64,000 nt of DNA, taken from NCBI GenBank assembly GCA_016124375.1, contig WGNV01000001.1:186001-250000 (forward strand). Direction: 5' to 3'. Shown one piece after another: positions 9,075 through 17,253 of the stretch. Below the pieces are notes generated by a model. That model made no database searches and was not told the origin of the DNA. It worked only from the letters and a program-made list of their open reading frames with translations. The position numbers were made by a program, and so were the translations under genes. Origin of the DNA: Tepidisphaera sp. (GTDB lineage Bacteria; Planctomycetota; Phycisphaerae; Phycisphaerales; UBA1924). Position 1 is the first letter of the stretch. Each line of letters starts with the position of its first letter.

Positions 9075-9276
9075 CCACCCCAAATCCACAAGCCGCCCAC
9101 ACGCTCACCCCGATAACTACCGCCTTTGCGCGCAACTTTCGCGACTTCCCGCCAAATTCGTTGCCCGTTCGCACCCGGTTCGTTAGACTTCCCCACGGTG
9201 GCCAAGCGGCCACAAAGAGACGAGATCACCGGGCCGGCGCTCACTCGCCACGCCCGCTACAGGAGGAGAGAGACCC

Positions 9277-9984
9277 ATGCGTATCGCCCCGCCCACTTGG
9301 TTCGCCTGCGCCCTCATCGCCGGAGCCGCCTCCCTCGCCCAGGCCAGCGTCACCTACTCCGACACCGAGTTCTCTGATTCCGGCAACGCCGCCTGGGTCA
9401 TGGAGCAGGTCGTCATCGGCACCGGCGGCTCTGCCTCGGGCGTGCAATCCGTCTTCGGCAACCCCGGCAAGGCCCGCCAAGTGAACCTCACGACGGGCTC
9501 CGCCGGCGGCGACACCATCTGGGGATTCAGCCGCTACGGCATCGTCATGGCCAATCGCTATGACCCCTTCACGCAAGGCGCCATCACATCCATCACCTGG
9601 TCCATCGATGCCCGCCTCAGCGGCGGCGGCTTCGGCGATGGCCAGGCCGTCGAACTCGCCCTCAAGCAAGGCCAGATCATCTACGGCGCCGACTACCACG
9701 TCACCGGCAGCAGCGGCAACTGGATCACCCTCGGCGGCTCGGGAATCACCGCCGCCGACTTCCACCGCCTCGATGGTCAGCCCGGCTCGCCTAACTTCTC
9801 CGCCACCGGCGCCCCCATCCGCTTCGGCTTCGCCAGCGGCAACAGCACCACCGGCGGCGCCTACGCCACCGAAGCCACCTACGACAACTGGTCGGTCATC
9901 GTGAACCCCGTGCCCGCGCCCGGCGCATGCCTGGCCTTCGCCGGCCTCGCTGGTTTCGCGGGCCTCCGCCGCCGGGGCCGCTAA
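9277..9984 (+). CDS. PEP-CTERM-type exported protein
   Basis: A 235-residue exported protein. Residues 1-23 are a signal peptide ending AQAS. The body is beta-rich and Gly/Ser-rich, with a lectin- or jelly-roll-like feel ([25 protein letters not shown]). The C-terminus (212-235) has the sorting pattern: VPAPG, a hydrophobic Ala/Gly/Leu/Phe stretch, then RRRGR. In exosortase systems such tails are cut and the protein anchored or released; no exosortase gene lies in this window. AGGAGGAGAG upstream supports the start. Substrate or partner unknown. Confidence 0.75.
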   Translation: MRIAPPTWFACALIAGAASLAQASVTYSDTEFSDSGNAAWVMEQVVIGTGGSASGVQSVFGNPGKARQVNLTTGSAGGDTIWGFSRYGIVMANRYDPFTQGAITSITWSIDARLSGGGFGDGQAVELALKQGQIIYGADYHVTGSSGNWITLGGSGITAADFHRLDGQPGSPNFSATGAPIRFGFASGNSTTGGAYATEATYDNWSVIVNPVPAPGACLAFAGLAGFAGLRRRGR

Positions 9985-10279
9985 CGCTCCCCCCAGCGCC
10001 CGCATCTCCGCCCCACCCCCACTGCGCGCCCTGATCCCCAGGCCCGCCGCGCGGTCTTTTCGCGCGCCCACCCTCCCAGGCCCCGATTCACCCGATCTAA
10101 ACCCGATCAGAATCGCGTGGATTCGTGACTCTTTGCTCGCTCCGGCATCGAACTGTCGATGTCAGGCGCGGCGTATCACCCCGGGGGCCGGCCCCAGTGT
10201 CTCGCCAGCCCGCCGCGGTATCGGCGGCTTTGTGTGCTCATGCACCACGGCCAACGGCCGCCCGACTCTGGAGGTCACC

Positions 10280-11395
10280 ATGACCGGACGATATTTCCTG
10301 CTCGCATTGCTCTTCTTTGTCGCCATGGGGCTCACCGCAGCCGCGGTCTTCTCCGCCCACGGCCGCATCTCCCGCACCCTCGCACTCACCTCCGCTCAGC
10401 CGGAGACCAGTAAGGACTCCTCAGACGCCATGAAGACCACCGCCTCACCCGAATACTCCAAGTCCGGTTACAACATCAAGCACCTCAGCCAGGCCGAGAT
10501 CGACAAGCTCGCCACCAAGCTCACCAAGGCCGACGCCGACGTCATCCTCGCCAAGGGCACCGAGCGCGCGTTCTGCGGCAACCTCCTCGACAACCACAAA
10601 GATGGCGTCTATGTCTGCAAGCTCTGCGGCCTGCCCCTGTTTTCGTCCGACGCCAAGTTCAACTCCGGCACCGGTTGGCCCAGCTTCTTCCAGCCCTTCG
10701 ACAAGGACCACATCGCCGAGATCGTCGACAAGTCCTACGGCATGGTCCGCACCGAGATCGAGTGCGCCCGTTGCGGCGCTCACCTGGGCCACGTCTTTGA
10801 CGACGGCCCCGCCCCCACCGGCCTGCGGTATTGCTTGAACTCCGCCTCGCTCACGTTCTTCGAGAAGGGCCAGGAACTGCCCCCCGCCAGCCAGCCCGTC
10901 AAAATCGAAACCGCCTACTTCGCCGGCGGCTGCTTCTGGGGCACCGAAGACCGCTTCCAGCAAGTCCCGGGCGTCATCGATGTCGTCAGCGGCTACATGG
11001 GCGGCAGCGTGAAGAACCCCACCTACAAGCTCGTCTGCACCGACGAAACCGGGCACGCCGAGACCGTCAAAGTCACCTACGACCCCGCCAAGGTGTCGTA
11101 CCACGATCTGCTCGCCTGGTTCTTCAAGTTCCACGACCCCACCACGCTCAACCGCCAAGGCCCGGACTACGGCACGCAGTACCGCAGCGCCATCTTCGCC
11201 GCCACCCCCGAGCAACTGACCGAGGCCAAGAAGTTCATCGAAGAACAGCAGAAGACCGGGCGCTACAAGGACCGCAAGATCGTCACGCAGGTCGAGAGCA
11301 CCGAGCAGTCCGGGCCGTTCTACAAGGCCGAGGAATACCACCAGGACTACCACCTGAAGCACGGCGGCTCGTGCCCGATTCCGTCGGACAAGTAA
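10280..11395 (+). CDS. msrAB: Membrane-anchored MsrB-MsrA fusion, peptide methionine sulfoxide reductase
   Basis: A 371-residue bifunctional repair enzyme that reduces both R- and S-methionine sulfoxide in proteins. Residues 5-25 form a membrane anchor or signal, so it acts outside the cytoplasm. The MsrB domain comes first (about 58-200): zinc cysteines C113/C116 and C162/C165, catalytic Cys185 in RYCLNSASL, and Cys99 as possible resolving Cys. The MsrA domain follows (about 207-365) with catalytic Cys218 in GGCFWGTED. The order B then A is the reverse of the Neisseria-type A-B fusion. GGAGGTCACC before 10280 fixes the start; an upstream in-frame start at 10133 would bury the anchor. A strong terminator follows. 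Confidence 0.93.
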   Translation: MTGRYFLLALLFFVAMGLTAAAVFSAHGRISRTLALTSAQPETSKDSSDAMKTTASPEYSKSGYNIKHLSQAEIDKLATKLTKADADVILAKGTERAFCGNLLDNHKDGVYVCKLCGLPLFSSDAKFNSGTGWPSFFQPFDKDHIAEIVDKSYGMVRTEIECARCGAHLGHVFDDGPAPTGLRYCLNSASLTFFEKGQELPPASQPVKIETAYFAGGCFWGTEDRFQQVPGVIDVVSGYMGGSVKNPTYKLVCTDETGHAETVKVTYDPAKVSYHDLLAWFFKFHDPTTLNRQGPDYGTQYRSAIFAATPEQLTEAKKFIEEQQKTGRYKDRKIVTQVESTEQSGPFYKAEEYHQDYHLKHGGSCPIPSDK

Positions 11396-11425
11396 GCCAA
11401 TAAAGGCACTAACGCGACGTACGAC

Positions 11426-11459
11426 AAGTCCCCTCTCGCCTGCGAGAGGGGACTTTTTT
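11426..11459. terminator. Terminator behind msrAB, overlapping the next gene's stop
   Basis: Arms AAGTCCCCTCTCGC and its exact complement, tiny loop, then a six-T run. It serves the plus-strand msrAB. The T-run contains the stop codon (TTA at 11458) of the minus-strand gene. Confidence 0.9.
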
Positions 11460-12546
11460 ATTCCTTCGCGGGCGTCGCGGGGTCCAGGACTTCGGTGATC
11501 GGCATCGTGATCTCGCCGTTCCAATACTGCGTGCGGGGCCAACGCGGAAAGCCCGCGGGGGGCAAGCCTCGCACTCTCACCGCGTACCGCTCAAGGTTCT
11601 TCCGACTCGCCAAGTCGCTGAAGTATCTTTCATCCAGAGGATTTTGCCAGTTGACGTCGTTTCGCGAGATCTCGCTCGGATCGCGCAGGAAAAAAGTCTG
11701 TACGACCTTGCCGTCTTTAAGCAGGTTCACAGCGCGCCTCGCGTAGCAGTTGTCCAGTGGAGAGCGCAAGGGCCGCTCGACCAAGCCCGACATCAAGCCA
11801 AACGGCGAATCTGGCGACCCCACAATGCCCAGCGAACCACGCTGAAGGTTTGCGATCGCCTGCCTCAGTTCGGGCGAATCGGTGGGCTGCGGGCTCGTCC
11901 GCTTGACGACCTGCACCGGCAGCGTGATCTCGCCTTTCCAGAGGGGTTGCGACGCCTTCATCGGCGTCACCGTGACATCGAAGACGATGTGCGTCGTCTC
12001 TGGAGGAATCACACCGATCTTCTGAAACGTCTCCGATTCCTCTTGAAAAGGCAATCCTGTTCCATCGATGACAATCGGGCCGGCAGACCACGCGCTGGCC
12101 AGCAATGCATGCTCGAGGCGTGCCTGTGCGGTCACCTCGGTGTTTTCTAGCCAGTACGGCACGCGTAGCCACACGTGGTAGTCTTCGCCTTCAAACGCGT
12201 AGGGCGTGCTGCGCAACATGCCGCAGGCTTTGAGTGCCGCGCCGATCTGCTCGTTGGTCAGTTTGCCGGCGTTGAGCCGCCTCTGAAACTCCGCGGCGAC
12301 CGGCGTCTCCTTCCACCATCCCGTTTCGGGCTCGGTGCGCCATTCCTGCGTCGCGGGCGGCAGTTGGGCTATGAGTTCATCCGTCGTCATCGCCTCGAAC
12401 CGGGCCATGCCCCCCGCACCAAACGCGGGAATACTCGCGGCCCACACGACCTCCGGCTGCTTGCCCGGAACCTTTGCAGGCAGGATCTGTGCCGCCGCGT
12501 TTGGGCCGGCGACCATCCCGATCAACGCCAAGGAGAGAGTTCGCAT
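11458..12546 (-). CDS. Secreted protein of unknown function
   Basis: A 362-residue protein with a signal peptide (1-19, ending NAAAQ). I do not recognise a family. A helical N-terminal part with ARFEAMTTDELIAQLPPATQEW and a LTNEQIGAALKACG segment is followed by two beta-rich blocks, each containing W(K/N)GEIT(L/M)P, which suggests an internal duplication around residues 210-225 and 345-355. Most likely periplasmic. It is convergent with msrAB and ends in that gene's terminator. The AGG-type ribosome site lies just upstream of the ATG at 12546. Confidence 0.65.
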   Translation of the reverse strand: MRTLSLALIGMVAGPNAAAQILPAKVPGKQPEVVWAASIPAFGAGGMARFEAMTTDELIAQLPPATQEWRTEPETGWWKETPVAAEFQRRLNAGKLTNEQIGAALKACGMLRSTPYAFEGEDYHVWLRVPYWLENTEVTAQARLEHALLASAWSAGPIVIDGTGLPFQEESETFQKIGVIPPETTHIVFDVTVTPMKASQPLWKGEITLPVQVVKRTSPQPTDSPELRQAIANLQRGSLGIVGSPDSPFGLMSGLVERPLRSPLDNCYARRAVNLLKDGKVVQTFFLRDPSEISRNDVNWQNPLDERYFSDLASRKNLERYAVRVRGLPPAGFPRWPRTQYWNGEITMPITEVLDPATPAKE

Positions 12547-12629
12547 AGCGCCTCACCGGAGAAGGTCAACCCATCGAGCGATACACATACCGGAGAGATC
12601 CGCCCGTGTATGCAGGCAAATGCTTCAAA

Positions 12630-12703
12630 CGCCCCCGGCTGGACTCGAACCAGCAACCACCGATTTAGAAGACCGGAGCGCTATCCAGTTGCGCCACGAG
12701 GGC
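12630..12703 (-). tRNA. tRNA-Arg (anticodon TCT)
   Basis: Minus-strand cloverleaf of 74 nt: acceptor GCCCTCG/CGGGGGC, D-arm GCGC..GCGC, anticodon loop CTTCTAA with anticodon TCT (reads AGA), and T-arm CTGG TTCGAGT CCAG. The 3' CCA is not encoded. Confidence 0.93.
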
Positions 12704-12860
12704 TTGGCCGCCGATTCTACGCGCCGGCCCGCCGAGCGCCGCCGAGCACGCGTCTCGCCGCCAGGCCAGCGTCGCCGCCCCGGCCCGCGTCTGGCCGCCC
12801 GAGCCTCTTCCCTCGCCGCCAGACCGGGCTATCATCCCGCCCTGCCGAAAGGCACGACCG

Positions 12861-12934
12861 GGGCGCATAGCTCAGTTGGCTAGAGCGCGGCTGTCACATA
12901 GCCGAGGTCACAGGTTCGAGTCCTGTTGCGCCCA
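12861..12934 (+). tRNA. tRNA-Val (anticodon CAC)
   Basis: Plus-strand cloverleaf of 74 nt: acceptor GGGCGCA/TGCGCCC, D-arm GCTC/GAGC, anticodon stem CGGCT/AGCCG around loop GTCACAT. With U33 in place the anticodon is CAC (reads GUG). The G at position 32 is unusual. CCA is not encoded. It lies back to back with the tRNA-Arg. Confidence 0.85.
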
Positions 12935-13005
12935 TTTCCCTCTTTGTCCCCAGGCTCGGTGCTTTCCCGACGTCGCTGTTTCGCGAACGTTGGGGTGTTC
13001 GCCGT

Positions 13006-13261
13006 TCAATCGTCCGGTGTCGCCGCCGGATCGCGCCCGCTCACACCGATGCCCGAGCCGTCGGCCAGGGCGACATCGAAGCGGCCGACCACGTAGTCCA
13101 ATACCGAATTCCGCTTGAAAGCCCGCACCAGCGCGTACTTATCGCCCGGCCGCCAGACTGTTGATGTTCGGCGGACCGGCCTGAGGCGCGAAAAGGCTGA
13201 CGTATCCCAACGCGACATCGGTGATCTCCCCCGAAAGTTCCGACATTGCGGCAAATCCCAT
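13006..13261 (-). pseudogene. Small frame-shifted ORF, unknown
   Basis: On the minus strand an open frame from ATG 13261 (begins MGFAAMSELSGEITDVAL) stops at TAA near 13139, just after INSLAAGR. Removing one G from the GGGC there lets it run on in another frame as GDKYALVRAFKRNSVLDY ... to a TGA at 13006, giving about 84 residues. Codon third positions are GC-rich on both sides of the break, as in real genes. It could be a pseudogene, a sequencing error in a G run, or chance. No family is recognised. Confidence 0.35.
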
Positions 13262-13335
13262 TGCGACCGATGCCGGCTCAGTTAGGCTGCGCTCGACAAC
13301 GCGGTCATGACAAATCCGTTTGGAAGGGAGTTCCG

Positions 13336-14094
13336 ATGTCTTCCCGCACGCTCGCGTTCGCCGCCACGGTTGCCTCGTGCGTTCCGGTTGCGTTGGCGCA
13401 AGTTCACCTGACTGTAGATGTGCAGCCGGGCAGCAACCAGATCGCCATCCGCGCCGGCTACCTGCCGGGCGAAACAGCGAACATTTCATTCGGATACCTG
13501 CTCGACGGATCCGGCCGTTTCGCGATCCTCGACGCTCAACAGCGGCTCACGGGCCAGCTCGATGGCTCGTTCGCGGGCAGCGGCCTCGTGCTTACCAGCG
13601 ATTTTTATGCCCCGACCGGACGCCTCGATGGAGGCGACTTCCGCTGGGAGATCGCGTACCTGCGTGAAATCGTCGACAATACGACGCCGACCTTGGCGTG
13701 GGGCGACTTTCAACCCGACGGCTCATTCATCCCCAGCGCCCTGAGCAACGGCTCAACTCGCGCCGATCGCTCGTTCGGCACCACGCTGGGGTCGCACGAC
13801 GACCAGCAGGGCTTCGCCTTTGCATCGGAGGGCACAATCGAAGTCTGGTTTGTGGCGTGGGACGCCAACGGCGTGTACGCCGACTCGCAGCCGCTCGTTG
13901 TCCGCTTCAGCGTCGGAGCAGGCTGCCACTTTGATCTCAACCACGACGGCGTGGTCGATCAGGGGGACATCGACTACTGGTTCATCGACGACAACCCCAG
14001 CGGCATCGACTACGACATCAATCAGGATGGCGTGGGTGATCTTGGAGACGTCCTGGACCTCGTGAACGCCATCGCGGGCGGCGGCTGCCCATAA
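13336..14094 (+). CDS. Secreted protein with dockerin-like C-terminal tag
   Basis: A 252-residue exported protein. Residues 1-21 are a signal peptide (PVALAQ). Residues 22-195 form a beta-rich domain that opens LTVDVQPGSNQIAIRAGY, the kind of start seen in planctomycete choice-of-anchor proteins. The tag (197-252) has two EF-hand-like loops, DLNHDGVVDQGDIDYW and DINQDGVGDLGDVLDL, ending IAGGGCP. It is a more diverged form of the tag in the genes at 1614 and 4240. Start 13336 follows GAAGGGAG. Its terminator at 14127 lies inside the 3' end of the convergent gene. Confidence 0.75.
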   Translation: MSSRTLAFAATVASCVPVALAQVHLTVDVQPGSNQIAIRAGYLPGETANISFGYLLDGSGRFAILDAQQRLTGQLDGSFAGSGLVLTSDFYAPTGRLDGGDFRWEIAYLREIVDNTTPTLAWGDFQPDGSFIPSALSNGSTRADRSFGTTLGSHDDQQGFAFASEGTIEVWFVAWDANGVYADSQPLVVRFSVGAGCHFDLNHDGVVDQGDIDYWFIDDNPSGIDYDINQDGVGDLGDVLDLVNAIAGGGCP

Positions 14095-14105
14095 GGGGGC
14101 GCCAA

Positions 14106-14126
14106 GCACGAGGCATCAGGTATCAG
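14106..14126. repeat. Three-unit heptamer array between convergent genes
   Basis: Three 7-bp units of related sequence (plus strand GCACGAG, GCATCAG, GTATCAG; minus strand form CCTnnnn) directly after the stop at 14094. The same CCT-heptamer style reappears at 28958. Confidence 0.5.
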
Positions 14127-14487
14127 AAGGGGCCTTGCGCGTCGGCGCAGGGCCCTTTTGCTTTGACAACGGATCCGCGCGAAACGTGGCCACGAGCGCG
14201 ACCACGAGCCCCACGGCGCTGAAGCCTGTCGAGAGCAGCATCGAAGTATCCGCAGTCGCGGATTGATCGTTGAGCAATGCTGCAAACGAGGTGCCCTTGG
14301 GGTACCCATCTTCTTGCAGCCAGGCGTCCGTCTCGTCGTGATTCAACAATCCGCGCGTGTAGAGGGTGGACACCATGTCGTCGGTATATGCCGCGGTCCA
14401 TGCTTGGCGCCACAACGCGTGCAAGCCCATCGCGCCGCTTGCCGCGAACAACAAGGCCAGCGCGAGGTTTCGCTTTCGATTGGTCAT
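14116..14487 (-). CDS. Small two-TM membrane protein
   Basis: A 123-residue protein of unknown function with two membrane segments (about 8-25 and 86-106) around a hydrophilic loop rich in Asp/Thr. The tail is basic and Pro-rich. I choose the ATG at 14487 since AGGGGA stands 9 bp ahead of it; an ATG at 14496 in frame has no room for a ribosome site. The last 14 codons are also the terminator of the convergent tagged gene. Confidence 0.6.
   Translation of the reverse strand: MTNRKRNLALALLFAASGAMGLHALWRQAWTAAYTDDMVSTLYTRGLLNHDETDAWLQEDGYPKGTSFAALLNDQSATADTSMLLSTGFSAVGLVVALVATFRADPLSKQKGPAPTRKAPSDT
14127..14159 (+). terminator. Terminator of the 13336 gene
   Basis: A 14-bp stem with two G-U pairs (AAGGGGCCTTGCGC with GCGCAGGGCCCTTT), loop GTCG, then T-rich sequence. 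It lies within the coding end of the minus-strand gene. Confidence 0.7.
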
Positions 14488-14545
14488 GACGCGCATCCCC
14501 TAGCCGCAGATGGATTCAAGACGCCTCACCCACGGCGCATAATGC

Positions 14546-14580
14546 AACAGCCCCTCGGCGAAGGCCGAGGGGCTGTTTTC
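14546..14580. terminator. Strong hairpin terminator downstream of tRNA-Gln
   Basis: Perfect 14-bp stem AACAGCCCCTCGGC / GCCGAGGGGCTGTT with loop GAAG. T-runs flank both sides, so it can act in both directions; on the minus strand it closes the tRNA-Gln transcript. Confidence 0.8.
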
Positions 14581-14589
14581 GTCATCAAA

Positions 14590-14660
14590 CTGGGGATCTA
14601 GGATTTGAACCTAGACTAACTGAGTCAGAGTCAGTCGTGCTACCGTTACACCAATCCCCA
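14590..14660 (-). tRNA. tRNA-Gln (anticodon CTG)
   Basis: Minus-strand cloverleaf of 71 nt: acceptor TGGGGAT/ATCCCCA (the UGGGG start is typical of bacterial tRNA-Gln), anticodon stem ACTGA/TCAGT around CTCTGAC with anticodon CTG, and T-arm CTAGG TTCAAAT CCTAG. CCA is not encoded. Confidence 0.93.
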
Positions 14661-14966
14661 AACGCGCGGCTTTTCGAGCCCAATCCTACGCCTCTCCCTC
14701 CTTGGGGCAAGCCCGTGACGCCCCCCACCCCCACGCACCATGCCCGGCGCCCGCCTCAAGGTGCATCGCCCTCCCCCCGCCCGCGTCCATCCGGTTATTC
14801 AGCCCCGGCCCCGCCCTGACCGATAGGTCCGTACTGTGCCTTCCCGGCCCCCGTGCGCTCTCGCCAAAGCGGCGAACCACGCGGCCACCGGCGTGGTACT
14901 CACCTTTGTTCTCCGCACGCTGTCCGCATCACCACCGCGGCTGCCGCCGCCCCAGGAGCCTCGCGA

Positions 14967-17108
14967 ATGACGCGTCTTTTCCGCGCTGCCTCTCTTCTCG
15001 TCCTGCTCGCCGGCGCCGCCCCCCTCTTCGCACAGGCCACCATGGCCACCCCTCCCGCCGGCTCGGCCGCTGCCTCTGGCGATGACCTGGCCGCCCAGAA
15101 CCTGCGCGAAGAAATGCGCAAGGTCGTTCTCGAAGCCCGCGACAAGGTCTTCCCCGCCCTCGTCAACATCTCGGTCATCACCGTCAACTACGCCACCGGT
15201 CAGGAGACCAAGGGCGGCGCCACCGGCAGCGGCTCCATCATCAGCAAAGACGGCTACGTCGTGACCAACCACCACGTCGTCGAGGGGGGCAAAAAGTTCA
15301 AGGTCACCCTCGCCGATCGCCAAGAAATCCCCGCCAAGCTCGTCGGCGATGACCCCCTCACCGACCTCGCCGTGCTTCAAATCGACACCAGCAAGCTCGC
15401 CCCCGGCACCTCCCTGGCCGTCGCCAACTGGGGCGACAGCAAGGCCCTCACCATCGGCGACACCGTCATGGCCATGGGCTCCCCCTTCGCCCTCTCTCGC
15501 TCCGTCACCCTGGGCATCGTCAGCAACGCCGATCGCGTCTTCACCGGGGGTGGCGGCGACGACGTCGAAGAAATGCAGTTCGACCCCGGCCAACGCACCG
15601 GCATCTTCACCCGCTGGATCCAGCACGACGCCGCCATCAACCCCGGCAACTCCGGCGGGCCCCTCGTGAATCTCCAGGGCCAGATCGTCGGCATCAACAC
15701 CCTGGGCGGCTCCAACATGGGCTTTGCCATCCCCGCCGCCCTGGCCCGTCCCGTCGCTGAGTCCCTCATCGCCAAGGGCGAAGTGATCCGCAGCTACGTC
15801 GGCGTCTCCCTCAAGAGCATCAAGCGCAGCGACTTCAAGGAAGGCGTCGTCGTCAACAGCACCGTGAAGGAAGGCCCCGCCGACAAGGCCGGCCTGCAAG
15901 CCGGCGACCTCATCACCGCCTTTGACGGCAAGCCCATCACCGCCCGCTTCCCCGAAGAAATCCCCGCCATCGCCGAGATGATCGCCAACCTGCCCGTCGG
16001 CGCGCCTCTCAAGGTCACCTACAAGCACGACGGCGTCGAAAAGACCACGACCATCACCACCGAAAAACTGCTGCGCGACAAGGGCGACGAAGCCGCCCTG
16101 CGGGGCTGGGGCATCAGCGCCCAGGAGATCACCGAGAAGATGGCCCGCGACCGTCAGCTCGACTCCACCGAAGGCGTCATCGTCAGCGGCTTGCACCAGG
16201 GTGGCCCGGCCGACCTCGCCGAGCCCTCCATCACCTGGGGCGACGTCATCCACAGCGTCGATGGCCAGCCCATCAAAACCCTCGACGAGCTCGTGGAAAA
16301 ATACCGCGCCATCATGAGCAAGGACCCGATCCCCGAGTTCGTGATGGTGGGCTTCGACCGCCGGGGCAAGAACCAGGTCACGCTTCTCAAGCCCCGCCCG
16401 GACAAGAAGGAAGACCCGCCGCGCGAAATCCCCAAGGCCTGGCTGGGCGTCGCCACCCAGCCCGTGCTCAAGGATCTGGCCGACAAGCTGGGCATGCCCG
16501 GCTCGCAGGGCTTCCGCGTCTCGCGCGTCTACCCCAACACCCTGGCCGCCAAGAGCGACCTCAAGGTGGGCGACGTGATCGTCGCCGTCAACGGCGCCAA
16601 GACCCAGCCCCGCAGCACGCAGGAAGCCGGGCTGCTGCAGCGCGCCATCCGCCGCCTGAACATCGACGACAAGGCGACGCTCACCGTGATGCGCGAGGGC
16701 AAGCAGGTCGAGGTGCCCGTGACGCTCGAGCGCACCCGCATCGCCCCCGAAGAAGCCCTGCGCGACCAGAACAAGGACTTCGACCTCACGGTGCGCGAAC
16801 TCACCTTCTTCGACCGCGACGACAACCGCTGGGATGACAGCGTGCAGGGCGTCGTCGTCGAGAACGCCGACCGCGCGGGCTGGGCGGGCCTGGCCGGCAT
16901 CGGCCCGGGCGACCTCATCCAACGCATCAACGATGCCGAGATCACCGACATCCCCACGTATCGCAAGGCCATGGACGACCTCGCCAAGAAGCAGCCCACC
17001 AAGGTCACCTTCTACATCCTCCGCGGCACGCGCACCTTTGTCATGTTCGCCGAGCCCGACTGGAAGCCCAAGACCAAGCAGGAAGAGCAGAAAGAAGAAG
17101 CCAAGTAA
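14967..17108 (+). CDS. HtrA/DegP-type serine protease with four PDZ domains
   Basis: A 713-residue exported S1C protease for periplasmic protein quality control. Residues 1-23 are the signal peptide. The trypsin-like domain (about 45-290) has the full triad: His103 in TNHHVV, Asp133 in TDLAVL, Ser229 in NPGNSGGP. Four PDZ-like modules follow, with GV/GLGV-type starts near 295, 395, 490 and 630 (SYVGVSLKS; EGVIVSGLHQGG; AWLGVATQPV; QGVVVENADR). Usual DegP proteins have two. The C-terminus is Lys/Glu-rich. Start 14967 is preceded by CAGGAG; a longer frame from 14853 would put 38 residues before the signal. Behind it lies a repeat-rich 145 bp and then comEC. Confidence 0.92.
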   Translation: MTRLFRAASLLVLLAGAAPLFAQATMATPPAGSAAASGDDLAAQNLREEMRKVVLEARDKVFPALVNISVITVNYATGQETKGGATGSGSIISKDGYVVTNHHVVEGGKKFKVTLADRQEIPAKLVGDDPLTDLAVLQIDTSKLAPGTSLAVANWGDSKALTIGDTVMAMGSPFALSRSVTLGIVSNADRVFTGGGGDDVEEMQFDPGQRTGIFTRWIQHDAAINPGNSGGPLVNLQGQIVGINTLGGSNMGFAIPAALARPVAESLIAKGEVIRSYVGVSLKSIKRSDFKEGVVVNSTVKEGPADKAGLQAGDLITAFDGKPITARFPEEIPAIAEMIANLPVGAPLKVTYKHDGVEKTTTITTEKLLRDKGDEAALRGWGISAQEITEKMARDRQLDSTEGVIVSGLHQGGPADLAEPSITWGDVIHSVDGQPIKTLDELVEKYRAIMSKDPIPEFVMVGFDRRGKNQVTLLKPRPDKKEDPPREIPKAWLGVATQPVLKDLADKLGMPGSQGFRVSRVYPNTLAAKSDLKVGDVIVAVNGAKTQPRSTQEAGLLQRAIRRLNIDDKATLTVMREGKQVEVPVTLERTRIAPEEALRDQNKDFDLTVRELTFFDRDDNRWDDSVQGVVVENADRAGWAGLAGIGPGDLIQRINDAEITDIPTYRKAMDDLAKKQPTKVTFYILRGTRTFVMFAEPDWKPKTKQEEQKEEAK

Positions 17109-17115
17109 CGCGTCT

Positions 17116-17183
17116 TTGGTATCACGGCTCTCCGAGCCGCGTCTCCCGCTTGGTACCGAGGCTCTCCGAGCCGCGTCTCCCGC
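17116..17183. repeat. Two tandem copies of a 34-bp unit
   Basis: 17116-17149 and 17150-17183 are the same 34-bp unit with about four differences near the start. Each holds the mini-hairpin GGCTC TCC GAGCC and the tail GCGTCTCCCGC. They sit between htrA and comEC. Confidence 0.85.
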
Positions 17184-17198
17184 CCTTCCCGTCCTCGT

Positions 17199-17221
17199 GG
17201 CACAGGCGTCCCGCCTGTGCC
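17199..17221. repeat. Perfect 10-bp palindrome with TCC loop
   Basis: GGCACAGGCG, loop TCC, CGCCTGTGCC. It shares the TCC loop with the two mini-hairpins of the neighbouring 34-bp units. Possibly a member of a dispersed REP-like family; there is no U-run. Confidence 0.75.
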
Positions 17222-17253
17222 TACTCCATCTTCACTTCTGCTATAACACACCC

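Larger units (their letters stand above)
8873..9276. other. Intergenic region with two 3-nt-loop hairpins
   Basis: No gene seen. It holds two compact perfect palindromes (8974-8996 and 9056-9074), then a plain stretch and, just before 9277, a strong ribosome-binding site AGGAGGAGAG for the next gene. Confidence 0.6.

Noticed and set aside
14799-16922. A 707-codon open frame on the minus strand
   Set aside because: Antisense to the HtrA protease, whose catalytic triad and PDZ motifs settle the coding frame.
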